Part shown: one piece after another, positions 1-11,618 of the stretch
Layout of the letters: the number at the start of each line of letters is the position of its first letter
How positions within the stretch are numbered: the stretch's first letter is position 1
Origin: Moniliella sp. 'wahieum'
Lineage: Eukaryota > Basidiomycota > Moniliellomycetes > Moniliellales > Moniliellaceae
Assembly (NCBI GenBank): GCA_003971905.1
Contig: RSEE01000019.1
Coordinates: 558,001 to 622,000 of the forward strand
DNA: 64,000 nucleotides
Direction: 5' to 3'
Made by a program: the position numbers and the translations under genes
The notes under the pieces: generated by a model
What the model saw: the letters and a program-made list of their open reading frames with translations, nothing else
Told to the model about the DNA's origin: nothing
Database searches by the model: none

Positions 1-1915
1 CCGCAGTAGCATATTGCAATGCCTCCGCACACGAGAGGAAACAACCTGTACATCAGATTCTGCCTGGCTGTGTCCGACACACACTCTCCGCCGTCCGACG
101 TTGACAAAAACCGGTATATGTACGTTTTTTGGAAAGAGTTTTAGGGCTCTTCTGATGGAAGGAAAACCCTCCGTCCGGAAAACCAGCTGCACCGTCACTT
201 CAGGATGGACACCAATCGATGATGGAGGAGCGGTACCAGCCTCCCATTCGATATACGTGAAAAGTTTTGTGGGCCTCTATGCTTGGAAACGCCATCGGAT
301 GAGTGGCAAGGCAATATGGGGGAAGGGCGCACTGCGACTGACCATGCAGCTTCAATGCGCTTATTCGCATTGTGAGACCATTGCGGTATCTGAAGCTGTC
401 GCATGTCAAGTGAGATATGAGAGGCCAGCGAGTACACTTGTCCCAAAAGCACCACACATAGGAGACTACTATGCCGGTGAAGAGCTGTTCAATTTTGTGG
501 AGGGGGTATTGGTCCAACTTCAATAACCTATCATTCAACCTTCGACCTCCTGACAAAAGTGAATGCAAGCAACAGCTATACACCGGCAGCACTTAGTGTG
601 CAGTGTGTTGTATGTTCATACACCATTTACAGAGAAGGAGCCTAAGCCAAGTTGGAAAAAGAAACGCTGCACTTATGAACTCGGCTCGCTTATCCACCGA
701 GAAGGTGCTGCTCGCTCGTGTTGACAACTAACAAGTAGGAGACGAGCAGAGTTGTCAGCAAGTCGGAGGGCCCTCTCTGTGGTTCCCGACATTCGCTTCC
801 GAAGGAATGTGGTGTGAGTGGATACAAATGAGCACAGCAGACACATGTGATGAGGGAATGAATCATTTTGATCCATTTTGAGACTGCTTTCCTCAGAGCA
901 ACTATAGTAGTAAAGAGTCTCCAGTGCTGTCAACATCTTTTGTTAACCGTCGTCTCGTGGTGGTATAATCCCCCCGCGTGCCAGCATGACCAAGGAGGAA
1001 GGATGGCTCTTGAGTGCGTCCGTTTGGTGCTTGGCGTTCTCCAAGAGCCCATGCAGCTGCTTCTCCTGGCTCTGGCTTCTTGTGTATACCATGTTGCAAG
1101 ATTAATCGTCATAGCTCAGCACATGAAGCACGATAAGCGCTAAGCGTGCTGCACTACGTGTTGCATGATGGTCAAGCAAGCCATTAAGCTTGAAGCTTGA
1201 AGATGCATGTTGCTCGAGCAAAAAGTAGACTCTACTGGTCGTCCTTGGTTGGTGCTGGGTATTGCGACTGATGTGTCTTGCATAGGCCAGTGGCGGGGCG
1301 AGCAGAGCTGCGACCACGCAGGCAGGGTCTTTCAAGTGTCGTTGCCGTATCGCCAGCGCAGCCAGGCCCAGCACTGGCCCAGCCCCCTTGTCCAGCATTG
1401 GCCTTGAAGCTTGACATACGTGACATGTCAAGGTGCTTGCGATGCCTGAAGCTTGAAGAGCGACGAGGTGCCTCCGGACAACATGCAGCTGCCCCATGCG
1501 TCAATTCCCGGTGGCGGCAAGATATGGGATTCCCCACACAGGGGTGGCGCCTGCGGGTAGCCGAAGCAGGCGCGTGGCCAGTGTGTTGCGCTGGTGCCCT
1601 GCGGTGCCCCCTTTGGGCCTGGGATTGGCGTGACGCGTGATGCGTGGCCGCGTGACCGGGTGACCCCACCGAGACTGCATGCCAGATGCGCCGCATTTCC
1701 GCGGCTCGCATGGCAAGCGAAGGCTGCGGAGGTGGGGGCAGCAGCGCCGCATCCCCCCCTGCGCCGCACCCGCCCTGCTCCCTCTGCATCCCCAGCAGCC
1801 CCGCTCGGCCAGCGACCATCGACCATCGCCTGCCCAGCGCCAAGTGCTGCGACTTCCTTCCGCCGACCTATACCCCCCCGTGTCTTGTGTCGGTCATCCC
1901 ATAGCCTCCTCTCGC
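1..1915. other. No supported gene; upstream of the ROT1-like gene
   Basis: Several overlapping open frames occur on both strands, but none shows a recognisable domain or a spliceable gene structure. The first 1.1 kb is AT-balanced and looks non-coding. From about 1.2 kb the DNA becomes GC-rich, with long overlapping frames on both strands that are typical of compositional artefacts. AAGCTTG heptamers appear at 1184-1202. The window may begin inside or just beyond another gene, but I see no evidence for one. Confidence 0.5.
1184..1202. repeat. AAGCTTG heptamer repeat
   Basis: A short tandem of the palindrome AAGCTT with a one-base G spacer, period 7. The same unit recurs at 6676-6715 and 8948-8966. 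Confidence 0.8.
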
Positions 1916-2710
1916 ATGAGCTTGCCGTCTCCTCCGCCAGCGCTCCCGCGCTCCCCCCGCCCCGCACGTACTCACGCCAGGTGTTGCTTGGTGCCGTTCC
2001 CGCTCTCTTGTTGCCCTGGCTGCTTTTTGGCTGCTCTCGCATCCTCCCCATCCCACGTCCATGCCGCCCACCCGTCGGCACCGGCATTGGTGAGGCCAAC
2101 AATGTCACTTCCCTCGCCGGCACGTGGAGCAGCGGCTCAGGCCATGTCCTGACTGGGCTTGGCTTCTTTAATCCAGCCAACTACTCCTTTACCTATCCCA
2201 GACGGCCGGCATCAGCTACAGCTTCACCGACGATGGCTTCTTTGAGGAGGCGCAGTACCAGTACAACATCAACGGAAGCGACCCTCTGTGTGTCTGCCTA
2301 CCTTATTTGGCAGCACGGCATGTACCAAGTCAACGACACCAACTGGATCATCCTCACCCCCTTCCGTGCCGATGGCGCCATGCTCCAGGCTTCTCGCTGC
2401 GCTGGCAAGACGGAGCAAGTCCAGTGGTACGGTCAACATGAGAACCTGAAGGGCTTCCAGATTGGTATCGATACCCACTATGACCAAGCGGCCTATTACC
2501 TTCAACTGTACAATTTTGACGGCTCTCTCAAACCGCTCATGTGGCAGCGTTTCAACCCACCTCAAATGCTGCCTACACAGCCACTTAGGCGATCTGTTCG
2601 TCATTCCCTTCCGCCTTGCTGCGCTGGTGTCCTACTGTCCTCCCCGATACTGACTCTACCTTTCTTTTGCTCCACAGCCCGAATCATCCAACAGCCAGGA
2701 TGTGCTTTAG
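1916..2710 (+). CDS. ROT1: ROT1-like ER protein-folding factor, frame interrupted
   Basis: Rot1 is an essential fungal ER chaperone-like protein needed for glycoprotein folding and beta-1,6-glucan synthesis. From about 2095 the frame reads LAGTWSSGSGHVLTG, then FFNPANYSFTYP, then (after a one-base slip near 2214) GISYSFTDDGFFEEAQY, then (slip near 2285) LIWQHGMYQ, FQIGIDTHYDQAAYYLQL, FDGSL and PPQMLPT. These blocks occur in the same order as in Rot1. A hydrophobic stretch around 1985-2040 could be the signal peptide, but it lies in conflicting frames, so the start at 1916 is only a guess. A GT..AG intron (about 2600-2677) followed by a short exon ending at 2710 is plausible. Two frame slips inside conserved blocks suggest sequence error; a decayed copy is the alternative. 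Confidence 0.72.
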
Positions 2711-5013
2711 GTCGCTGTTGCATACTAGTTCGGTTTTACTCCCCTGCACTTGGCGTCAAGGATGTGAATTACCCCGGTCCATCGCCTGGCTATCATTAAT
2801 GCCATATTCTCTCATCGCCAGCATTCTCCGGCCTTGCCGCCGATCTCTCTCCCCATCACTACATGTTTTACGGTTTGTATGCCGCTTTCTCCTGCCCCTC
2901 CTCTTCGTCTTCGAACTTTCTTCCCCCCTCTATCGCGGGTGTTCTCTACGCAACAAGTGCCGAACGGACGTGTCTCTTCCCTCGACTTCCTTTGTACCTC
3001 GCTCAAACGAGTACTGGTAATGGTACAACCCTGTATCTTTCTGCCAACGCACACTTCGTCTACCATCAAAATTACGGGGTCCATGAATCGACTCTTTTGG
3101 GGGATGGAGGGAAGACTGGTACCCGTAGCCGGATGGCGGTATAGGTCTGCTGTTGGGCCTGTCCCTACGTGCAACCACCAGTCACGACGACCTAGTCTCT
3201 GCAGCAAGTCAAATTGAGCCAAGACCAACCACATACCACCACGCTTTCATCGGAACAGGACCAATTCACGGTCCAGCAAGGAGTTCACCTAGATCCCGCT
3301 GCTACATAAGATACAGTAAGACATATTTTGTAATTGGGGGTAGAGGGGATACCACCGGCAGCACCTTCAATGCGACTGAGCGCCATGAGCACAGACGAAG
3401 AGCGGATATTTTGATGTGAGCCTGTACTACTAGTATCACGGTAAATTCTGGGGATGTGTGGGCCCTTCATTATGTGACTCGCTCGCAGCGCGTCTGACAA
3501 CGCACGGGACAAGAAGGAGTGTCTTCGGGCGAAAATGTCCCACAGCAACGTTGGGTTTCACGATAGGTTCGTTAAAGCCATCGAACGAATGGATCGTTTC
3601 CATTTGTCCACATGTCTTTGTACTCGTTTGACTCAGACTTACACCACCTCGATGTATATAATGTTGGTCCGAATTGACCCTGAGGCTTGATGCACCTTGA
3701 GTATACGTTGAGCATGCCCTCATCATCAGAGCTTTTACATTACATTGTGGTCTACTACCATGTATATCCCATTGCTTTATCAGGCCTGAGACCAACACAT
3801 GGGAAAAGTACTTAAAGCATGGCAAAGCCTTTAATCTGTTGGACGACGGAAGAGCATGCCATTCATCGAGCTGTATCATGGATTCGCTGATTCGTTTTAC
3901 CAGCAATTCCAATACCAAGCAGTATGTTAACAAGCAGCGCTACAAGGCTTGATATTCACATTTTCACTGAAGCTGATGTGCTTCTCAGAACAATGTATTG
4001 AACATGGAACCCCTTGGAAGAAGCGACCTGAATCATTTTTCTTATCCAGAGATCAGAGAGCAGGAGCTGTGCGCTCACTAACAAAACTGCGAATCTTCTC
4101 AAGCAATAGAGGGTCAAAACGCTCCATGGTGATTGAATCGAAGTCTTCCCGTTTCTTGGTAAAAACTTCGAGTTCACTCCCGATGTAGTGCCCTCCGCTC
4201 CTTCCCTAGTACATGCATTTCTCAGAATGTCCACTGTTCAAAGGGATAATATATCCGTCCCTCTCTAGTCTTTTACCTCTACACATCACAGAAATGAACT
4301 GCTCATGCAAGATGGACACACACGGCTTTCGCCTTTGTTTTCATCACGAACGTACGAGCCCCACCACCCACAACAAAGCCAGACCTACTAAAGCACTTAT
4401 TTAGATCCACCAACACAGACTGTTATCGAAAAGAGTAATCCGAGGATGTTAGGGCAAGATTGGGAAGCAAAATGTTTGATATGGTGCCTTCTTTATCTTC
4501 CTCTAGGTCTGACACCTCTCGCCGAACTTCCGTCTGAACTCGCATGATAGAGGGCGCAACAGCAATGCACACAAACCATTGGAGATCCATACAGTGCTAC
4601 CCGTTGGGCCCATTCCTGGGCGTATATCATACTTGCCGAGGCAACCCTTCCTTCAGCTCGTTGCCAAGGGTTTGCCCAGACCACCTTGGCCAAGTTTTCT
4701 TTGGAGGTGAGCATGTTCCTTCGGACGCATTGAGTACTGACCGAGCCCGAGGCGCTGATTCCGGTAAGCCGATCTTAAATTATCTCGACGTCATGGATGT
4801 GTGTCATGACGCGCGGTTCTACAGCCTGTAGGAGCAATCCGTTTGTTGCTGACTATGGATATAACATGTAAGTCCCCCCACCTGCTTCCCTCTAGCCAAC
4901 TAAAGCTGGGCTGTGGGATCTTATTACCCATGATGAGATGATTGGAGATGAGAAAAGAGAAAAGAGTACAAAGGCTCGGAGCCAACCGTGTCGCAATTCA
5001 TCATTGTTATCTC
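2711..5013. other. Intergenic, no supported gene
   Basis: About 2.3 kb between the ROT1-like gene and the 3' end of FEN1. A 165-codon minus-strand frame (3436-3933) and several shorter frames exist, but none resembles a known family. The segment is less GC-rich than the flanking genes and contains no long repeat that I can see. Confidence 0.45.
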
Positions 5014-6384
5014 TTACTTTTTCTTTTTGCTCGCTGGCGCTTTAGCTGAATTGGCAGCCCCCTTCCGCTTTGGCCCACCTGCGCCACCTTTCCACCGGAG
5101 GCAGCAGGCGGCGCCTTCATCTTAAAGAAACTGTCAAGTCGACCTTGAGGCTTGGCTTGGTGTGCCTTGGTCAGCGTCTCAGCGCCCTTACGCACCCGGT
5201 CCTCTGCAAAGCCCTTTTCCTTGTGGAGGAAATCCACCAAGCCTTCGATATCCGGCAGCTCCCATTGAGCTGGAGCGGTGAAACAGAGGAAGAAGAGTTA
5301 GCTCAGAGGTAAAGGATAAGGAAGGGGGATGGGGTATGCGACGCACCTCGATATCATCTCCCTTGGTCACACTTGGGTGCAGGAAGAGCTTTTGGGCTTC
5401 TTCATAGGGATACATCTCTGGAATAGAGATGCTCTTTGAGTTTTCCTCGCGGAGCGCCTCCATGACTTTCTCGAGTGTGTGGTGGGTGCGAATAAGTTTG
5501 AGCGCCTTTTTGGGTCCGACACCCTTGATGGGCTCGAGGTAGTCGCAACCCAACAAGATACAGAGATCGGTGAATTGTTCTTTGGTCAAATCCAGCCCCT
5601 CGAGTGCCTTATCGAGGTGTACCTCGTCGACGGGCAAGTTCTTCGACTCGCTAAAGGTAAGATGTTTGAGCAGGATCGGTGCACCAAACGTGAGTGTATC
5701 CATGTCCTCCGAGCCAGCCCCAAAGACCTTACCGGCGCGGACAAGCTCGGCACATTGTGCCTCGGCCTCGGGGGGCGATGACCCAAGGAATGCCCATCAG
5801 GGTTAAGAGACGGCGCACTCTTCATTATGCTGGCGCGTGGGCCGGACCTGACGACGGGCAAGTTGGTCCATTCGCTCACTGTCGGCTTAAGAGCAAGCAG
5901 AGGAACGGTTAGTACAGTAGGGATCAGCGGAGGCAAAAAAAGACCACGTACCAACATCTTTCTCCTCGTCCTCTTCCTTGCGTGCATCTTCACGCTTTTC
6001 AAACCGTTGGGAGAGTACAGTTTTCTTAAGGTCAGGGGGGCGCCATCAAAGACGTACATGGGCTTGATGCCACGTCAACCATGCGAAGGGTGCGGTAGAA
6101 GAATCCGATCAGATGCGATGTGGTTTCGCCGTCGGCAGTCATGAGCGGAACTCCATCTTGGCGGATAGCAATTAGAAACTGGTAGAGACTCATGGAAGCA
6201 TCAATGGCCACTTTACGGCCAAAGTAGGTTTTGATGTCGTTGCCCTTGATACTGTCCGGAGCTTCGTCCTGCAACAGCTTGGTGAGTCCTGGCAACGGCG
6301 GCAAGCGGGGAGAGGGGTTAGGGGCAGCCCAGGCGAGCATGCAGTGGATGTGCGCGACGGGCAGTACACACCTTTGATACCCAT
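5014..6384 (-). CDS. FEN1: Flap endonuclease 1 (FEN1/RAD27), multi-exon, several indels
   Basis: A structure-specific 5' nuclease that removes flaps during Okazaki-fragment maturation and long-patch base-excision repair, in the nucleus with PCNA. The start encodes MGIKG at 6384, followed by an intron of about 80 bp. Next come [37 protein letters not shown] (N-domain, catalytic Asp), [25 protein letters not shown], and [17 protein letters not shown] before a second intron with a TACTAAC-like branch point. The I-domain follows with [32 protein letters not shown] and [18 protein letters not shown]. After a third intron come [19 protein letters not shown] and QGRLDSFF (PCNA-interacting motif). 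The expected basic tail [19 protein letters not shown] is present one frame away. At least five one- or two-base losses break the frame at conserved codons, for instance near 6065, 6030, 5806, 5777 and 5085. I infer an intact gene with assembly errors. Confidence 0.93.
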
Positions 6385-6562
6385 TCTTGCGAGGGGTAGG
6401 AGAGAGGGTTGGATGGAGGGTTGGTGGCTACTTGCTGGTCCTCGGAACGCGACGTGCACCAATTTGAATCGCCACGACGCCACGCGTCTCCGCCGTGTTC
6501 CGGACTTGACTCGAGTCTGGTGGAGGCCTACGCGCCGACGCGCTTACGTCCGCACGTGTCAT

Positions 6563-6603
6563 TTGAACATTGAACATTGATATTGAACGTTGAACGTTGA
6601 ACA
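6563..6603. repeat. TTGAACG/TTGAACA heptamer array
   Basis: Tandem 7-bp units of TGAACAT, then TTGAACG, built on the palindrome AACGTT plus one base. The same unit recurs at 7111-7127, 45620-45653 and 46025-46041. Confidence 0.85.
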
Positions 6604-6675
6604 GGGGCGAGGTTGTCCAATGCGTGATGGATGTTTTGAACATTTGCTGTGTGAGATTTTGAGATCTTGGGATGT

Positions 6676-6715
6676 TCAAGCTTGAAGCTTGAAGAGCTTG
6701 AAGCTTCAAGCTTGA
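6676..6715. repeat. AAGCTTG heptamer array with inverted arms
   Basis: Repeated AAGCTT palindromes with one-base spacers. The left half reads CAAGCTTGAAGCTTGAAG and the right half mirrors it, giving a potential cruciform. Confidence 0.85.
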
Positions 6716-6873
6716 GAGGGGGAAACCAAATTGTGTTTCATTCAGTGATACCAAGTCAACCAACGTACCCAGCACAACAGAACACAACCCAGGGCGCTGC
6801 CGGCGTCTCAGATCTCAGTACCTCAGGGCCTCAGTACTCAGTCTGAGTGAGTAGTGAGTGGTAGACTCAGTCA

Positions 6874-6895
6874 CGTTAAGCGTTAACGCTTAACG
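6874..6895. repeat. Perfect 22-bp palindrome
   Basis: The half-site CGTTAAGCGTT is followed by its exact complement, centred on GTTAAC. It sits beside ACGTT and ACGCGT elements, within the repeat-rich region. Confidence 0.85.
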
Positions 6896-8310
6896 ACGTT
6901 CACGCGTTCAACAGAGCCCCGACCTGCCAGCCCTTCCCCGACACCTGCTCCACTCGATATGAGTCCCAACTTCAAGGAGAGCTCGATACAGTTTTGTGCT
7001 ATAGCTTCCGGAGGTCAGATATTGATGCATTTCTCTTTGGGACTGGACTTCCCCCGGATCCATGGGGACGTGGAGAAAGACGGGATGACGCGCCACGCGC
7101 GTCGGCGGCGTGAGACGTTGAACGTTGAATAATAAATACGTTGACGCGCTCTTCATTGTGAGAACCACAAACCCTTTGACTCAGTTGTCATTTTTCGGGT
7201 GCGTTTTGCTCTGCATTCGATATTCATATGCTCCCGTGGTGCATCAAAATCTGAACGTTCCACGTTCTCAACAGCAACATATCCCCATTTTTTTGCTGAT
7301 CCCGAGGGGCCCACACATGCTGGGAGAGTTGAATACATTGAATACGCAGCGCGAGCGTTGCAGCGAGGTAACCGGTAATGTGGGAAGAGCATGAGTAATT
7401 GGCACATGTCATGGCGCGCCACCGTGGTTATTGAACACGTTTTAAGTACACGCACCAGAATACGGCTCTTTATGCCACTCAATATTTTGAGCGTACTGTG
7501 ACAAGCACGGTCTAATTGTCCTTCAACTCAGTGCTTTCTGGGCGCCTTACCTCCATCTTCGTCTATAAGAGCAAATGTGGACAGGAATCACTAGTCACCA
7601 TTGAAACCCATCTTGTGGCCTGTACCCGAGAAGGAACAGAGGAGGCACTCCACGAGCAGATGAGGAGGGCGAACCCTCAAATTTATTGGTGCACTCTATT
7701 GTGACGCGCGTGTTCTGCGCATAGCACGGATTATCGGGTAAGGCGAGAGAAGTAGGGTGGCGTTTGATTTGGTCATATAATTTGGATGGAGCTGTTTGTA
7801 CGCGCACTCAGGAGAACATGTGTTACAAAAGGCCTCAAGGAGGCGACACATGCACCGAGACGCCTCTGGGAGCAGCACATCATCTATCGCAGTTCCACCA
7901 ACGGATTGGAAGAATAAGAACGCCAAAAGTCGAGGACGCATCTCTTCAAGATTGTTTTATCCTCTCTAACTAGCCACTACGCATGTGCATGTGCGTAATG
8001 CTAACCATGTAAGAGCCGTCACCTGATGAGAAGGTGTTTGTTGATAATGGGAAAAAATAATGCAGGAAAGGGACTCGCTGTTGGGAACGCGGCCCATCGA
8101 GTTACCATGCCCAACGCCGCTTTGCCAATTCATCCCTATCACTTTGGGGGTTCCGGTTATGCATGCCCACCCGATTCGGAGTTGTGTGCGGCGGGTGCCA
8201 GAAGAACGAGTACGCCGGTACCTGCAACCGTAACTAATAGGTACTAGTAATGCATATAATGCATAATGAGTAACTGGTAACTCGTATACGCGTCACGCGT
8301 TACGCTCTGG

Positions 8311-8336
8311 TAACTAGTTACTAGTTACTAGTTACT
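8311..8336. repeat. ACTAGTT heptamer array
   Basis: Three complete ACTAGT palindromes, each separated by one T (period 7). A second array of the same unit lies at 9517-9541. Confidence 0.85.
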
Positions 8337-8706
8337 GTTGCTAGCTTCCATGCACTCTATGAAAACAGCGAATGTAAGGCACCGCGGCGCACACCAGGGC
8401 ACAGCAGCCCACACGCCATGTGTGCATGATGCATGCCACAAGTCACCGGTCACGGTCACCGGCAGCCATATCATCGCTCTGCCTGCATCATGCATCCGTG
8501 CATCAGCGCATCAGCCATCGCGGCATGGGCGCATATTGTGAAGCTGGTTTTAAGCGGCTATGCGCGACCGAGTCCTGTTTCAAGCCCCAGCGTCTCGTTC
8601 AAATATTGGCGATATCGATTGTCCAGTCAACGTGTAACATCCTAGACCCTGGCTCAATACTCAGGTACTGAAGTACGACTTGCACCGATGTTCTAATGCA
8701 TAACAA

Positions 8707-8739
8707 GTGACATGTGACATGTGACGCGTGACGTGTGAC
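8707..8739. repeat. GTGACAT/GTGACGC heptamer array
   Basis: Period-7 array in which the palindrome changes from ACATGT to ACGCGT while the one-base spacer and the period stay constant. Confidence 0.85.
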
Positions 8740-8926
8740 AGGGGACGCATGGTGCATGGTGTGTGATGCTGTGAAGTGGCCGGCCACATATGCGCAGCCT
8801 TGTGCAATGCGTAATGCATTACACCAGCAGCCAGTACGGCCCTGGTTGTAGGATTGAATTGCGAGGTGTGAGATCTGAGAACAAGCCGCAGGACGACGGA
8901 CTGGACGTACTGGACACGCACGCATC

Positions 8927-8966
8927 CTGCATCATGCATCATGCATCAAGCTTCCAAGCTTGAAGC
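8927..8966. repeat. ATGCATC array passing into AAGCTTG units
   Basis: ATGCAT palindromes with a one-base C spacer (period 7) are followed directly by AAGCTT units. Confidence 0.8.
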
Positions 8967-9331
8967 AGGTTAGCGCTTTAGCCTCAAGAGAGCAAACCCT
9001 TGCTCCGCCTTGACGCGTACGTATGACTTCCCACGGTTCTAGTGGATGGTTTTACTTAGGCTCGGGGACTAAGGCAAGGTCTCAGACCCTAGGGTCTCAG
9101 CCGCTTCAATGTAGCTCAGTATTCAAAATACTAACTTGCATTGCGCGCTGGTGCTGATGTACTGATTGGTACTGGTACTCAACGTCTCAACGTAACTAAT
9201 GCTGTACAGGGGCACTGAGCGCCTGCGCCGTTGCTCCCAGTAGTCAGACTCAGTACGTACTCATGTACTCAGTTATTCATTTCGACACGGAGACAATTGT
9301 CACCCTTCGCACGGTGCATCACGCATCGTTA

Positions 9332-9350
9332 GTGATTAATCATTAATCAT
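9332..9350. repeat. ATTAATC heptamer repeat
   Basis: ATTAAT palindromes with a C spacer (period 7). A related pair lies at 58647-58669. Confidence 0.7.
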
Positions 9351-9516
9351 GTATCGCATTGTCACATGTCACATGCCACTTCTCCTCGGCTGAGCGGGCG
9401 CGCTGAGCGCGCTCAGGCTGAGCTGAGGGTCCGCTCCCAGTCAGCTCTCAGCCGGCTGAAGCTGAAGCTTGAAGCTCCGGCCTGGCACGTGTCGAGTACT
9501 CTGGTTAGTAGTTAGG

Positions 9517-9541
9517 AGTTACTAGTTACTAGTTAATAGTT
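9517..9541. repeat. Second ACTAGTT heptamer array
   Basis: Same unit and period as at 8311-8336, with a degenerate last copy. Confidence 0.8.
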
Positions 9542-9582
9542 GCTTTAGGTTACTCAGAGTACTGAGTAAATACTCGGTTGAA

Positions 9583-9693
9583 CGTTGAGTGTACGTTGAG
9601 TGTACGTTGAGTGTACGTTGAGTCGTACTCATTGTACTCAGTACACTCAAGACTCAGTGAGTACTCAGTGTACTGAGTACCTGAGTACTGACT
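9583..9693. repeat. 11-bp tandem (CGTTGAGTGTA) followed by AGTACTC-type repeats
   Basis: About four copies of an 11-bp unit, CGTTGAGTGTA, occupy 9583-9624. They are followed by a run of GAGTACTC/AGTGTACT palindromic elements to about 9693. Confidence 0.8.
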
Positions 9694-9840
9694 GGCACTG
9701 AGATGCATGTGAGATGTGAGATGCGTGATGTATTACGTGTGATGCATCACATGCATCACATGATGACCTGGTCACCGGCACTGGAAGGCACAGCTGTGCC
9801 GTTGCTGGCTGTGATCGATGATCTAACATGTGGCATGCGA

Positions 9841-9866
9841 GACCGGGTGACCGGTGACCGGTGACC
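9841..9866. repeat. GGTGACC heptamer array
   Basis: Period-7 repeat built on the ACCGGT palindrome plus G. It lies about 160 bp upstream of the start codon of the Medusa-like gene. Confidence 0.85.
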
Positions 9867-10026
9867 AGCAGCTGTCGGCGTCGCTGCTACGTACACCCTT
9901 AGGTACCCAAGCCAGCCTGGCAACACCCCCTTCCGCCTCTCCCCCGCCCCGCTTTTGCCCTCGCAACATTCTTCCTCCCCCCGCCACCACTGCCATCGCC
10001 ACCACTACCACCCGCCTCTCCTCCCC

Positions 10027-11618
10027 ATGTCCGAGTCTTTCGCACAGCCTCTTTCTGCCGCTCCCCACCCCACAGGCGGGCTGCCCGCTTCCACGGCAAC
10101 CCCGTCAGCTTGCCATGTCTGGCCAGTGGACTTACCCGATGTCCGCTGCCCGATCCATCCCTGTCTTCAGCATCGCATCCCGCCCCAGGCCATTCTGCCG
10201 GCGCCTCCTCCAACACTCCTCTTGGATCTGGCGCCCTCAACTCTCCTGCCCCTCTCCCCGCCCCGCTAGCGCCTCAGTTGCCCGGCATGTCGGGCCGGGA
10301 GGACCTACGCGTCGCGCCTCTCATGCCCATGAGTGGCCCCGAAGGCGCTCAGATTTCGGCTCGCGTCACGCTCCCGACCCATTTACTCGATCAGCAACGT
10401 ACCGGCCCAAACGACCAGCAGTTCCACTTTACCATGGGCACGTACCTCTTTGCCGCCCACACCACTTATGAGCAGCCCCCCGCGCCTGGCTTCGCGTCGG
10501 TTATTCTTTTTACCAATGTGCCTATGCTCGCCGACGCGCCCGGTCTCGGCACCGAATTTCCGATTCAGATCCAATTCCGGCCTGCAGGTTCGCGCCGCCT
10601 CGCTATACAGCCTTGGTACTTTCCAGATCAGTATGTGTCCCCTCCTTTCCGATGCCTGCGTGCTGACCCATTTGGCTCCCGATGCACAGACACCAAACGT
10701 CACCCATCCAAGCCTGAGTCTGGCGCGTCTGAACTGTGGAGTGTAGGCAATGCTCAACCAGCACCGCCGCAGTATGGCCCGATCCGAGGCGCAGGCAGCA
10801 TGGCCGGCGGAGCGCGCCCCTGGGACCCCGCCAACCCCTACATGCGCGGTCGCTACTCGGACCACGCGCCGCCCCGGCCTGGCTCGCCTGGCCGTGCCGT
10901 GGCGCCGCGCGCCTCGCTGCCTGGAGTGAGCGGGATGCCGATGCCACCGTTGGGAGCGCCGCCGCTGGTTCGCGCGCCCCAGTCCAACCACTCGCACGAT
11001 GGCAGCTTCGTTTCCGATCCCATGTCCAACAGGCCCAGGGCCCAGCTAAAGCTGCAGGGCGACTTGAGCTCCATGGCATATGGCTGGACGGTCGATGAGC
11101 TACAAGAGGGCCGGCTGGTGCAGTTTTGGCGCAAGCAGGAAGGTACCACCATTCACGCCACCTTCCGTCCGATTATGCTGGAACAATACGTGAAGAACTC
11201 GATCGTCGTTTCCTGCATCTTCCGTGCTGATCGCAACGAATGCTACATCACTTCTGTCGATACGATTCTCTTGCTCGAGCGCTTGTCGCAAGCCGCTTCT
11301 CGATCGAGGAAAAGAACCGCATTCGCCGCAACCTGGAGGGCTTCCACCCCGAGACGGTTCGCAAGCACTCGGGCGGCTCGGAAGACTTTTTCAAGCGAAT
11401 CATGAATTTCAAGGACCCCAAGCCTCGTACGATTGCGAAGGACGTCAAAACATTCTCGTGGAAGGTGTTGGAGCATGCGCTGTGCAAGGTGATTGAAATA
11501 TGTGGGCGACGTGCCAGAGGTGAGCCCAGCTCATCGGGGCGGTATGCCTTCATCGCTCCTCGCCGTGGACAGCATGCATTTCCTTCCGCCTGTGGCTCAG
11601 TCGGCCCCGCTGCAGTAA
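10027..11618 (+). CDS. Medusa-type (MedA/Ren1/Med1) developmental regulator
   Basis: Medusa-family proteins are nuclear regulators of sporulation, mating and virulence programmes in fungi. The chosen start (10027) encodes MSESFAQPLSAAPHP after a C-rich leader. An N-terminal beta-rich domain (10270-10630) contains MSGPEGAQISARVTLP, FHFTMGTYLFAAHTTYEQ and LGTEFPIQIQFR. A proline-rich linker follows. The conserved C-terminal domain (about 11050-11500) contains SSMAYGWTVDELQEGRLVQF, the Arg-rich RRNLEGFHPETV, EDFFKRIMNFKDPKPRTIAK and FSWKVLEHALCKVI. The frame slips at about 10140, 11295 and 11490. Repairing the last gives VGDVPEVSPAHRGG and an in-frame stop at 11616-11618. The family assignment (I recall the domain as DUF7082) is from memory of the RRNLEGF...NPKPRNIEKDVK signature and is not searched. 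Confidence 0.66.

Larger units (their letters stand above)
6385..10026. other. 3.6-kb gene-free, repeat-rich intergenic region
   Basis: No coding frame with a recognisable product was found. The region is a mosaic of short palindromic heptamer arrays, annotated separately, interleaved with unique DNA. Short frames on both strands are translations of the repeats. The right part (about 9.87-10.03 kb) becomes C-rich and is probably the promoter/5' UTR of the Medusa-like gene. Confidence 0.6.

Noticed and set aside
14-592. 170-codon plus and 130-codon minus frames at the left edge
   Set aside because: They overlap on opposite strands, and neither has a recognisable motif.
3436-3933. 165-codon minus-strand frame
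   Set aside because: No family resemblance, no convincing start context, and no spliced partner exons.
10736-11098. Alternative Ala/Arg-rich frames across the Medusa-like linker
   Set aside because: They are shadows of the proline-rich linker; only one frame joins the conserved blocks on both sides.
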